From positions 26,047,223 through 26,111,222 of the forward strand of contig CM038907.1 of NCBI GenBank assembly GCA_021904315.1: DNA of 64,000 nt, written 5' to 3'. The notes beneath the pieces are model-generated. The model saw only the letters and a program-made list of their open reading frames with translations. It ran no database searches and was not told the DNA's origin. Shown in pieces: positions 9,760 to 20,686 of this stretch (position 1 is its first letter; the number at the start of each line of letters is the position of its first letter). The position numbers and the translations under genes were made by a program. The stretch is from Sphagnum magellanicum. Taxonomy: Eukaryota > Streptophyta > Sphagnopsida > Sphagnales > Sphagnaceae.

Positions 9760-12320
9760 ATGTGGGCATTGCGGCAGCTAACTTGGCGCTGCACCGCAGT
9801 GTCCTTGCAGCAAGCTTCAACAAGATGTGTGCATGGTGATGCCATTCTTTCACATCCCTCTATCAAGGGGGAGCTCCGCCGCCTTTACAAGCTGATTCAC
9901 CCTGACCTCCTACACAATCTGCCTTCGAAACAGGTGTGTGTGTGAGAGAGAGAGATTGCCTTGTTTTCCTGCCTTCTTTTAATAATCAATTTGCTTTCAG
10001 TCGTTGCAGAACATAGTTTCAAAAACCGGTTCTTTTATCATGAAACAAAGGACAGCTCCCTTCTGCAGAGTAATTTCTTTTGCTCATGACAGTTGTTGAG
10101 GCGATCATTGAATGTTGCAAGTAAATGGACAAATGAAACAACTAGCACTGCATTTCTGGTTACAGGCAACAAATTTGCGATCGTTTCAGTTGCTACAGGA
10201 GTATTTGACTGCTGCCAAGGAAGGAGGAAACACTCAGCGGTTTGTTTACCACTTTGAGTTCTACATTCGACGAAATGAAACTGAGACTGATGCATTAGAG
10301 AAAGTGGAGGTCTCACTCCCACCACCACAATCCAAGTATCATCCACAAAGAGGTCTGGAACTTTTGCCAGCTACGAGGAGTGCCATTGGCAGATTGTTTG
10401 TGGCATGTGGTTTATCTCCTGATTTTTCAGGAGGAGTTTTGGCTGGCAGTGATGAAGAGTTGAGCCTGTCTGACTTTTTTCAGCAAGCATCAGAGCTGCA
10501 ACGCCAGAATGAGGCTTCAATTTTGAATGCTGAAATGCAGGTAAATTGCGGAACTTTTTCCTCCACATTGCCATTAGTAATTGAGCACACTTATTGGGCA
10601 TGTTGGTAGCAGCAGGTGGTGGCATTCATGAATATACGTGTTGTTGCACTGCGTTAATATGCTGTTTACAACTCTACTGCCTGATACAGGTCAGGGTAGT
10701 GAAGAATGCAATCAGGATGAGAAGTGGTATAACAGTGGCACTGAAATCACCTTATGCGGGTTCTGCTGCTCTTGAGATGAAGGCTTTGGAGAAGTTGGCA
10801 CAAGCTGTGGACAGATGTGCAAGTGTCTCTTTGGCTGGATTTGCACTTTTTGTAGGAGATTCCTATGGAGTTGATGCACTTGGTAATATTTGGCTGAATG
10901 GTGATGATGATGTGGAGGCATGGACTAAGTTTTTGCACAAGGTATGACCACATCTCTGTACAACTCCTGCTAGTTAGGCATTGCCTCTATTGGCTCTATC
11001 CGTCTGTTTGCTTATTGTTGCATCATAATTATCTAACTAGCCCAGCATAAACAGCCCTGAGAGGGAAGAAGTCCTTCGTATCTCAATTCAGCTGCCCCCT
11101 AGCATAAACAGGAGTTGCACTTTGAAGTGCAAGAATCACAATTCAAAGTCAATCTAGAGAGAGAGAGAGCTTAAAGTAATTGATAATCTGATGGGATTTG
11201 AAATGATGGGATGCTAGAGAAGTGTTTGGAAGCTGTAGGGGTTCATAGATTTGGTTTGACCTTGTGTCATCAGGAATACATCAAATGATCTCTGTTGATA
11301 CAAATATCATGCATTTGCTGATTCATCACCAGCATAGTAGCCCTTCAGGCACTGGCTAACATATGTTCAAGACAATTCAATTGCAGTGGACAGTGTGATG
11401 ATGTCTTGCATGAGGTAAATATGACAGTTTGGATATAGTCACCAAATGATAGCAAATATTATGGCAGGCAGATCTGCAAACTGCAACAGCTCACAAAGTG
11501 GCAGCAAGAGAGCGACACTCAAAGGAGCTTGAAGTAGCAGGACTTATGAAGGTAGCAATGGTGTTTGCACACACAACACTGGCAGTCACCCCTGCTTATG
11601 CCCTGTTCCTCACACGTATTGCTGAAGGTGCTAAACAGCATGGTGCTGTAGGTGCTGGCAAATTTATTGAACTACCAGTCCAAGTTACTGGTACTCTCTC
11701 TCTCTTTGTCTGTGTGTGTTTGTGTGTGTGTCCTGTGGCCTATTTTCTTGATGCAATGTCAAGATTGTACAATCCACAAAGACTGTACAATCCACACCTT
11801 CTTGGACCACCAAAATCATTCCAGCAGAGAAGCAAACATGGGATTTGTGGGTGCCTAAAAACCTAATATCTGGCTGTGTCTTTTGGTCATAGGGGCTACA
11901 CATCATGATCTGGGGAAGAAAGGAGGTAGGGGCTACTCATCATCAGGGTGTCACGTGGATGAAGCAGCGGGAACTGTGGTGGTATCAGTTTCTGAGGAGT
12001 TTAGGAATGTTTACGATTTCATAGATCTGCAAGGTGAGGAAGCACTAAGGCACCGTAGGAAACAGAAGGGTGAGGAGAAAAAGCTGGAAGAGTTGAAGGT
12101 CCAGGTTAGGAAGAAGCTGCGGCTCAGGCACTTGACTCTGGATCCCAGTCTCAGCAGTGAGCAGCAGATGTCAGGGTGTATAAGGTTGTTGCGGAGTGGG
12201 CCTGACTTATTGAGGTACACAGAAGGTCTGTCTCTGTGTATTTCAGATGACTTTAGGTTGCCAGAAGGAACCAAGCGTCAGGCATGTCTGAAGTGGAACT
12301 TCAGCATATCTGACCTCTGA
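9760..12320 (+). CDS. Mitochondrial TCAIM-like protein (DUF4460/DUF4461), 5 exons
   Basis: Exons 9760-9933, 10166-10540, 10690-10941, 11468-11690 and 11893-12320 join with GT-AG borders and matching phases (0,0,0,1), giving 483 residues against about 496 in human TCAIM. The first 23 residues are rich in Arg, Ser and Thr and lack acidic residues, as in a mitochondrial presequence. An HPD-containing J-like segment follows (LYKLIHPDLL), then the SFQLLQEYL helix, matching the DUF4460 N-terminus. The C-terminus (CIRLLRSGPDLLRYTEGLSLCISD and LKWNF) matches DUF4461. Animal TCAIM is mitochondrial and has been linked to turnover of mitochondrial proteins; the plant role is not established. It is divergent from the tRNA and the 8325-8801 candidate. 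Confidence 0.85.
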
Positions 12321-15009
12321 TTTCTCAGGTTTTCAGTACAAGAATGAATTTGAGTGAATGCTCATTACTGATTCTTCATGTAAAAGAATTTGATTGTTTG
12401 GTTTGCAAGCATGTCTGTTACAATAACTTAACTTTCTCCATGCATGTCTTGAGACCTGCAGTTACATACCAATCTGTAATCTTCTTCCATTAGTCTGCAA
12501 ATTTGCTGAAACTGAAAAATAGCTCACTTTCAGAGGAAATGTGTCAGAGTGCTTGAATATTCCTATTTTGCTTAAATTATGTTCTAATGCATAGAAAGTT
12601 TCTACAATTTGTATAATGCTACGCTGTCACCTCCTCTCTCTAAGTTGTCATGTTCTATTGAAGGATCCTGCATTCAATTTGGTTTTGCGTAGCTGTTAAC
12701 CAACCCACTTTTTCTCTCTAATTCCTAGTGCTGTAGTTCAATTTGGTTTTGGGTTCTTGTTAAACAACCTGTGTACAAACTACAAACTGACATACAAATC
12801 CTGATGTTTCTTGTCTATGTTACAAATCCTACCTCTCTACCTTGCAAGCTTTTTCATTGACCTGCACATCAATCAGGATTTGTGTGCTTGTAGTCTGAAG
12901 TTAAGAGTGTCATCTAGAAAATTGTACTTTCAAATTGTTCTGTTTGTTTTTTCCCTGTTATCTGTTATTCTTTTTTTTCCCCTGAATTTGCTGTGTTCTC
13001 TTTTTGTTTTCTAATTTTTTTCCCTTTGTTTTTATCTATGTATTTCTGCCTTCCTTTGTGTTACTCACTAGCCAGTATGATGGGTGAGTGCTTTGAGACT
13101 TGCAACAGAAACTTAGGATGTAGGTTTATTGGCTGCACCAGCCTATACCCACTGTAGGGAGTTGATGAAGTCAGTGAGTAAGTTGTGATAGATAACTTGC
13201 CATCATACATGAAACTGTTGATGATCCCTGAATAGCTGAGATATTGTCATTGTTATTCATAGTGCTAGTCTTATTGTAGTTTGCTTTCGTTCTTCCCTTT
13301 TGTCCTTTCTTTCTTCCCAGTTTTTCAGCCTGTATCTGGAAGTTGTGCTTTGACATCAACAAAAGTTTGAAATGTCTTGCTTCAATGGAAGAAAAGTTTT
13401 GAACCTTGTTCTGCCTTTCTTAATTGTGAGTATGGAGATTTCTCAATTCTCATGAGAGTAAATTTCCAATTTCTTTTTTGAGTTAATTTGTTGGATGAAT
13501 CCTATTTGGCCAAAGTAAACCAACACCCATTGGGACATCAATGCAAAGAAGACTCTCTGGCCAAAGTGTCCCAGACAATCCCAGCACACACTAAGGCATC
13601 AGGAAATGAATCCCTGTTTCAAGCCACATGACATGAAGAATAAAGTGAATAATTAACATCACCAATGAATTGTGACCTATGTTTGAGTCACATGACAATT
13701 CCAAAGTAAACCAACACCCACAAGAGCATGTGACCCAACGCTGGCCTGCATAGAATCCATTGGAAACCTGGTTATGACTAATGACTCATTTTTGGATGAA
13801 CCAGCACCATTTGCATATGTTGTTAAATGAACAGTAAAACGATGTTACAAAACAAAAAATTGTTTCACATTCACGTATACATTATTAACAACCATAGAAA
13901 ATGAGATAGCATCCTCATTTGCAAGGTGTGATAACGGGGTGTTAACTGAGAAGTTTGCTAACAATGCATCTTAAAGAAAATGTAGATTTTTGTCAAAAGA
14001 CTCAACATTACATAAATCGCCAAAATCAGCCAAGTATGTTACAAACATGTATGTACATCCTTTTCTCCTGCCTTTCATTGCATACATTAGACATTGCAAT
14101 GGAAACAATGCAATGTGAGTTCAAAGTTGATCACAACACAAAAATTCTTGTAAAATTGTTTTACGCTGTCTATGACTAGATCATATAACAATGTCACACG
14201 TGCAAGAGAGACTCAACAGGTGCAACAAACACAATAGATGCAATAGACATAAGAGATGCAACAAACTTGGCAAACATAGCAACAATGGAATTGTTTGACA
14301 ACACCATCTTCAACTTCAATAATGTCCATTGCAAATTTACAAATACCAATGGCATCCAACATGGGGTCATGATAGATTTGTACTAAAAACACACAATTCT
14401 TGACATTTTTTAAAGTTGAATCACTTGAAAACATATTGTCCATTCAATTCAAGTCAAAAGCAAAGACCAAATTTTTACTTTGGGTTGCGATGTTTTGTTG
14501 TCCACCCATCTACATGGTTAATTCTCTATGAAGTCGTTCTCCAAATTGTTCATGCCCTTCATTGATATACTCTATCAATTCATTATCAATTAGATATGCA
14601 TTTGTTGTGCCTATTGCAAATTTTGTGATTCTCAATCAATTATGCACACATGCCTCTAGATATGGGATTTCCCTTTCATCTAGAACAAGTTCTGCAAAAT
14701 TCAACAAACAAATACATCAGGTGTGAATGTCATTTTGAATTTAAATTTCCCAATCAATTGTTTGAAGGCTTTCTTCAAAATTTCAAAAGCATTCATGCCC
14801 AATGTAGCCCCTCTTTCACACCCAATTGGCCCCTTATTTTTTTCTTCATGCCCACTTTGATGTTATCCATAAAGTGCCAAAAAATCATTACCAAACACAA
14901 AAATTCAACATTGGATTTTCGTAAAGGAGCGAAGCACAATTATTTTTGAACTATGAGTTGTCCAACTTAAGTGTATGCTACATGAGAATTTTAAGTTGTA
15001 AAGTTATGG
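12321..15009. other. 3' flank of the TCAIM-like gene, then AT-rich intergenic DNA
   Basis: The first part should hold the 3' UTR. A diverged direct repeat containing CAATTTGGTTTTG occurs near 12676 and 12739. An exact 20-bp repeat (CCAAAGTAAACCAACACCCA) occurs near 13510 and 13701. From 14215 to 14275 there is a run of short ATGCAACA/ATAGA-type words. I see no coding region. Confidence 0.5.
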
Positions 15010-15360
15010 CTTAAAGGTTTTAAAGTTTAAAATTTGAAGTGTTGGGTTTAAGGTTAGGGTTGAGGTTTAGTCGCAGAGCTTTTTGAGTTCAAGGTTTATG
15101 TTTTCAATTTAGGTTTTGGGGTTTTAAAGTTTAGTTAGTAAGGTGTATGATTGGGTCTTTTAAATTTTAAGTTTTTATGGTATAATTTTAGAATTTTGGG
15201 GTTGGGGTTGTAAGGTTTAAATTTAGGATTTTTTAATTTAGGGTTTGATTTTTAAACTTTAGATTTAAAGTTTAAAGGTTTGGGGTTTAAACACATGGTT
15301 TGTGTTCGCATAGAATGTTACAGTTATAAATCAAGTTTTAAGGCTAGGGTTAAGGTTGGG
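15010..15360. repeat. Degenerate telomere-like (TTTAGGG-like) tract, block 1
   Basis: The tract is composed almost entirely of variants of the plant telomere word, such as GGGTTTAAGG, TTAGGGTTGAGG, TTTAAGGTT, TTTAGGGTTTG and GGTTTAAA, all in the same G-rich orientation on the plus strand. No long perfect array survives. It may be an old interstitial telomeric sequence or a simple-sequence expansion that drifted. Confidence 0.6.
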
Positions 15361-15914
15361 GACCATGGATTAGGGTGACGAATGAAATTATTCATAACAA
15401 TGATGTTTTAAATTTATTCTTATGTGTATGTATAACAATTAAATTAAAAACCAGCCCCAAAATGCTAGGTTGAAATGTAAATTAGATAATAAGTAAAAAT
15501 CTAAGATGTACATAAAGATTCTCATGGAGACTATAAAAGGAAAAGGTCCTCCCAAAAACTTTTTCTTTCCATTTTCACTTAAACACAAGAGATTTCTACT
15601 TCAAGCTCTAAGCATGGCTTTTTTTTATAGTAATAATTTTAGCTCATCCTCAAGTGATGAGGAGGTTGGAAGATATGAACCAATTTTTTTTCAATTCACA
15701 TGAGAGGGAAGAGGGGGCACAATTCGTGGAATTGGTTATTAATGTTTGTTCAATGTGTTGGCTATAATGTGAACCACATCAACATTGTCCAAGAGTTTGA
15801 CCAACCTTACTATGACATAATTTTATGAATTGGTTTCTCTTGTGATCCTTATCATTAAAGCCCATGTTAAATCTACATGCAAACCTTTTATTTCATCTTT
15901 ATTAATGGTTGCAA
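15361..15914. other. AT-rich spacer between telomere-like blocks
   Basis: One short plus-strand frame (15506-15703, 65 codons) is present, with no recognisable domain. Nothing else is seen. Confidence 0.4.
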
Positions 15915-16130
15915 GGTAGGTTTCATTTTTAAGGTTAACGTTTAAAATTAAAGTTCAAAATTTTTAAATCAAATTTCCAAGTCTCATTTTCAAGTTAAGG
16001 TTTAAAGTTTTTTTACTATTTAGGATTTAAGTTTTATGAATTTTAAATTTACTGATTGTTGATAGGATAGTTTAGGGTTTAAATTATTAAATTATTAGGT
16101 TTATTTTTGGGTTAGGGTTTGACGTAAATT
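15915..16130. repeat. Degenerate telomere-like tract, block 2
   Basis: The words and strand orientation match block 1: AAGGTTTAAAG, TTTAGGATTTAAG, TTTAGGGTTTAAA and GGGTTAGGGTTTGA. The intervening 550 bp lacks them, so this is either a split tract or an independent one. Confidence 0.55.
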
Positions 16131-17799
16131 CATTCTAGATCACCATGGATAGTTTGTATAAATAAACAATGGCTACCCCAACTTTTATATGATGTGAACA
16201 TCTATGCCGTTTGAACATTATAAAGACTAGCACAATTTCAAGTGTGTGCCATGTTGTTGTATTGTTTGCAACCTTATATTAAGCCTTATTTACTCAATGA
16301 AGTTGGAATGACATTAAAAGGTCCAATAAACAAGTAAATGAAAGTGAGTCCATTCATGAAAACATCCATGAAAAGAGGGAGTAAACGATCAAGCAACACA
16401 CTAATTCATAGCTAAAATGAAATTTTGGGGTACCATGCAAATCAAATTTTGCCACTCTTGGAGGTTTGGGTTGAAATTGTTTTAATGGTTGTGCAAGCCA
16501 TGCACGAATCAAGGTTTGGAAAATCTCACAAATCTTGTGACAAAATATGATAAACATTTACAATGAAAGGAGGAATGCTTTTCACAAAGTAAGGTCATTC
16601 ACATGACAACCATAAAAAAAAAATTCATCTGCCCAAGCACCACCTATTACATGAACTCACTCATTGGATGAAGTTACAAAACATTTTCAAACCCTAAACT
16701 ACACTCGAAGAACTCTATGATCCTTCAAAGTTTTTGAATTATTTGGTTTGATTCACATCAACTAAACATCGATCTTTACTATTGTAGGCAAACTCCTATC
16801 ATGTGTTCAAGAACTTATGTTTCATTTTTTATTTCAAACATTATTTTTCCCCTTCTTTTTTTTCTCCTCCCCTTTTCTTCCCTACATAGCTTTAATTATG
16901 ATAAATGTTTTTATCAAAATGCCTTTAGCCCTCAATTGCGTTAAATGCCCTTTTTGAAAAACACATTGCCACACTTTTAAGTTCTCCCTAAAATATTGAA
17001 GTTAAATGTCAAAAATAATAACAATGGAAAAAATGTAAAAAGAAGAAAAACTTAAAAGCATGTTTGTTAATTTTGTACATTAAGGAAAAAAGAAAAGATG
17101 TGCAAACTAGCACAAAGTGACAAATTCATGAGCACCTCATGAATTAATCACATGCCCAAGCCAAACAAATATGCAAATGATTTATACAAATGAAATTGAT
17201 TTTGAATCAAACTTGCCTTGGATTCATTACATTCACATTACTTGAACTTGAAAAGAAGTCATCACTATTCTCATTATAATATATTTTGAACCTTTTTCAA
17301 ATAATTACATTGAAATAGTCATTTTGTTCAAGATTTTAAATTATGAAGTCTTTTGATTTTGTGAGTTCATAATTTCATAATATGAGTTTTGATTGAAAAT
17401 CTTCTAACTACAAAGTTATAGCCTTTGTTGAGATCTTTTCAATTTCATATTGCATATTTTTATTGAAAGTGATATGACCCTTATTTTCTAGGTTTTAATT
17501 GTTGGGGTCAAAATGATAATTTGACTCTCGACCATTCTTTTGGTCATAATTTTAAACTCACAACTTCAAATGCAAAACTATGAACTCATTTTCAATATCT
17601 ATGTTTTGAAAGTTTTTGGATGGTATAAAAAACTTTTGATTGGGACACAATTTTGGGGCATTTTGAGATTTTTTTGTTTTCAAAGTGGGAGTTCATCTTG
17701 GGAAAATCATGAATGATTCCTTTTCACTTCTATAATGTGTGTAAGTTTTTTTTTGGGCAATATCTTATTATTGACAAATTTCCTTTTGTTTTGCCTTAA
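16131..17799. other. AT-rich intergenic DNA, no gene seen
   Basis: Very low GC content with short frames only. No structural RNA, transposon end or conserved motif was recognised. Confidence 0.5.
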
Positions 17800-18420
17800 T
17801 TTTGGTTGCAACACACATGGCTTTAACTATGGTAGATGTCACCATCAAAACACACCTAATCCATAATGTTCTTATCAAAAGCTTGGTTATAATGGATGTT
17901 CATGTAGAAATGCACTTGGCCCGTATTATAGTAAATGCACCTTGTGGAACGCACTTTGCCTTAACCAACACATCTTTGTTGGATCATACCTATCCCATAA
18001 TGTTCCCATTAAAACCCTAATTATGGTAGACATTTGTGTTGGAATGCACTTGGGTTCAATTATGGTAAACACACCTTTTGAAACACCTTTGACCTTGGTT
18101 ATGGTACTAAACAACCCCATTGAAACACATCTAAGCCATGATGTTCTAATCAAAACCCTAGCTATATGGTAAGTACATAGTCCCCTTCAAAATGCACCTA
18201 ACCCATCATGTTCCCATTGAAACCTTGGCTATGGTAAATGTTCATGTTGGAAGCACTTAACTTTGATTATGGTAGATGTAATTTCTATCAAAATGCACCA
18301 ATCTTTGACTATGGCAAACATCCCCATTAAAACACACCCAACTCACAATGTTTCCGTCAAAACCTTAGTTATAGTGGACATACTTTTCAAAACTCACCTT
18401 GCCCAAAATAGTATTTTCAA
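17800..18420 (+). repeat. Degenerate minisatellite with TTATGGTAGATG core
   Basis: The core word (AACTATGGTAGATG, AATTATGGTAGACA, GGCTATGGTAAATG, GATTATGGTAGATG, GACTATGGCAAACA and others) recurs about eleven times at roughly 40-60 bp spacing. It alternates with CCCATCAAAACAC/CACCTAACCCATAATGTTC-like words. Units are strongly diverged, so the array is old. The open frames across it follow from the repeat. Confidence 0.75.
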
Positions 18421-20176
18421 TGCATCCTTTAAAACATATATCAATATCATCTATGCTTTGCAAATTACAAAAACAAAACATTTCATTACAATCTAATGAA
18501 GTTGTCCAAGATAAGTTATATATTAACTTACAAACATCATTAGTTGAACAATATTCAATCCTTTTAAACTACTTTGACAAGAAATAGGTATTAACCTTGT
18601 TTCATGCACAAGGAGATAGCCTCAAACCATACAAAGATTTCAAAAGCTTGCATACCATGTTCCCTGCCCTTTGACCACATAATCTTGTGTATGTGTATAT
18701 ACTAAAAAATCCATTTAAACATCCATTTGATGCATTTCAAGATTTTGCCACCATGTCATAGTTTGAATTGATTCTATTCATGCAACAAGGTAGAAGGTTT
18801 TATTAAAATCAAAAATTCAGTTTGTGAACCTTTGACCACCAACTAAATTTTATGCATTATCATAGAACCATTAGCATTATAGTTAATTTTCAAAATTCAT
18901 TTGTTGCTCATTGTTTTGGGATATGGCAAAGAAAAGTAAACACCCAAGTTTTATTGTCTTGTAAGGATTAAATGTCAAAAAACATCTTTATTTCCATTGT
19001 AATGAATCTTCACTTTCCAAGGCCTCCAAACATAATCAGATTCAAATAAATGTTAACAAAAAAACACGTGAAGAATCTTAATTTTCTCGAACCAACATAA
19101 AAAAGAATTCCATATGTAGAAGAATTTTTTCATTCCACATATCTAGATTTAGATTTAGATTAATTTATTTTAACCCAAAATACAAATTTGAAACAATTAT
19201 TTTCACATTGAAAAAATAATTGGACTTGTCAAAAATGACATCACAATTGATGATAACATATTGGCTTACATGGTTGTACAATTTGTAATACCTTTTAGTT
19301 TATTCATTACAATCAATATATATGCATTCAGCACCTTTAGAATCAAATTTTGTCCTTACTTTATTTTACACATGAACAAATGCAACACAACTAAAAACAT
19401 GTTTATTTCTGAAAGTTCAATTCTAAGGTCATTTGACCCTTCTTTCCTAAGTTTTAGTGTTAGGGAATCAACATATCAATTTAATTCCCATACATTTTTT
19501 TGGCCATAACTTGAACTTCAAATTTTCAAATGGAAAATGAAATATCACTTTCGATATCTATGTTTCAATACCTTTCCAAAGGTCCAAAGAAAGACAAAAT
19601 TGGACAAAATTTTCTATTTAAACTTTTGTCCCAAATATTCAAAATGCTTGTAGGATGTCAATTCCCAAAGGGAGAATCATTTAGGAGTGTTGTAATTCAC
19701 TTCTTTACAATTCTCCCACATTTATGGGAGTGTGTTTAAGTCATAGAACATTTTAATTGCTCATGCTATTTTTCATGTTTTAACCTTGGTTGTGAACACA
19801 AGGCTATCCCATGATGATAGTTTTGGTGAGAATTTGATTTTTGACATATGTTCAATTGTCACTAATTCAATCTAGCATATAAGGTCTAATTCCATGTGTT
19901 GCAACATGCACCACACATTTTCAACAAATGTTCAGTTATTCCTTTTAACTACTCCATTACATTTTGGCAACTATGGACAGGTCATTTCTTTTATAATGCC
20001 ATTTTTTTATAAAACACATTGAAATTAAATTTATATTCCCACCTCCATCACACTTTATTGCTTTAATATGATTTTTAATTTGATTTTTCATCAAAGCTTT
20101 GAAAACTTTGAACTTTTCAAATAAACCAAATTTAATTTTCATGGTTTAATGTAAAGTCTTCATAAAAAAAATTCAA
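18421..20176. other. AT-rich intergenic DNA, no gene seen
   Basis: Short open frames only, the longest 82 codons at 19261-19509 without recognisable domain. Composition matches the rest of the desert. Confidence 0.5.
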
Positions 20177-20248
20177 TTTTATATATTAAAGCTACAGTGT
20201 TTGTCTGTCTATCCGGGCAGTGCCTGGAAATTTTTCTAGGCACTCCCT

Positions 20249-20495
20249 GGACCTTTGTTTTTTTTTTTTTTTTTTGATGGGTTTTGTTTTCTGTGTCAGT
20301 TAAACTGCCCAAACCTTTGTTTTTTTTTTTTTTGATGGGTTTTGTTTTCTGTGTCAGTTAAACTGCCCGGACCTTTGTTTTTCCTTTTTGATGGGTTTTG
20401 TTTTCTGTGTCAGTTAAACTGCCCGGACCTTTGTTTTTGTTTTTTTTGTTTTTTTGTTTTTTTTTTGATGGGTTTTGTTTTCTGTGACAGTTATT
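20249..20495 (+). repeat. Four-copy tandem repeat, about 56-70-bp unit, with poly(T)
   Basis: Units starting near 20249, 20311, 20369 and 20425 each contain ACCTTTG, a T run of varying length, then GATGGGTTTTGTTTTCTGTG-CAGTT and, in the first three, AAACTGCCC. The T run accounts for the length differences. The array lies inside the Helitron at 20177-20686. Confidence 0.9.
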
Positions 20496-20499
20496 ACCA

Positions 20500-20660
20500 A
20501 TTAACAGGGGGGGGCCAGCACGGGCGGGGGGGGGGGGGATGGGCGGGGAAGGACCGGGCGGGGGGGGCCAGCACAAGCCAGGGGGGGCACGGGCGGGGAA
20601 GGACCGGGTGGAGTGGGGGGCACGGGTGGGGAAGGACCGGGCGGGGGGAAGCTCGACGGG
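20500..20660 (+). repeat. G-rich tandem array with quadruplex potential
   Basis: Three to four units carrying GGGCGGGGAAGGACCGGG and GGGGGGCACGGG follow one another. The plus strand carries many runs of three or more G, enough for several G-quadruplexes. GC content exceeds 70% against roughly 30% outside. The array sits directly before the Helitron's 3' hairpin. Confidence 0.85.
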
Positions 20661-20686
20661 TGCATTATGCACCAGGTTCACACTAG

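Larger units (their letters stand above)
20177..20686 (+). mobile_element. Short non-autonomous Helitron (about 510 bp)
   Basis: The 3' end is diagnostic: a 15-base palindrome (GGTGCAT-T-ATGCACC, 20659-20673), nine bases, then CTAG (20683-20686) followed by T. This is the Helitron pattern of a hairpin about 10 bp before CTRR at an A/T target. The 5' end reads TTTTATATATTAAAGC after an A, matching the usual TC start except for a C-to-T change, and closely resembles the 5' end of the second Helitron at 57196. There is no coding capacity. The interior holds a four-copy tandem repeat and a G-rich array. Known Helitrons move by rolling-circle transposition using RepHel supplied by autonomous copies. 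Confidence 0.7.

Noticed and set aside
17802-18172. Overlapping frames of 72-76 codons in the minisatellite
   Set aside because: They are products of the repeat unit in different frames, without start or splice context.
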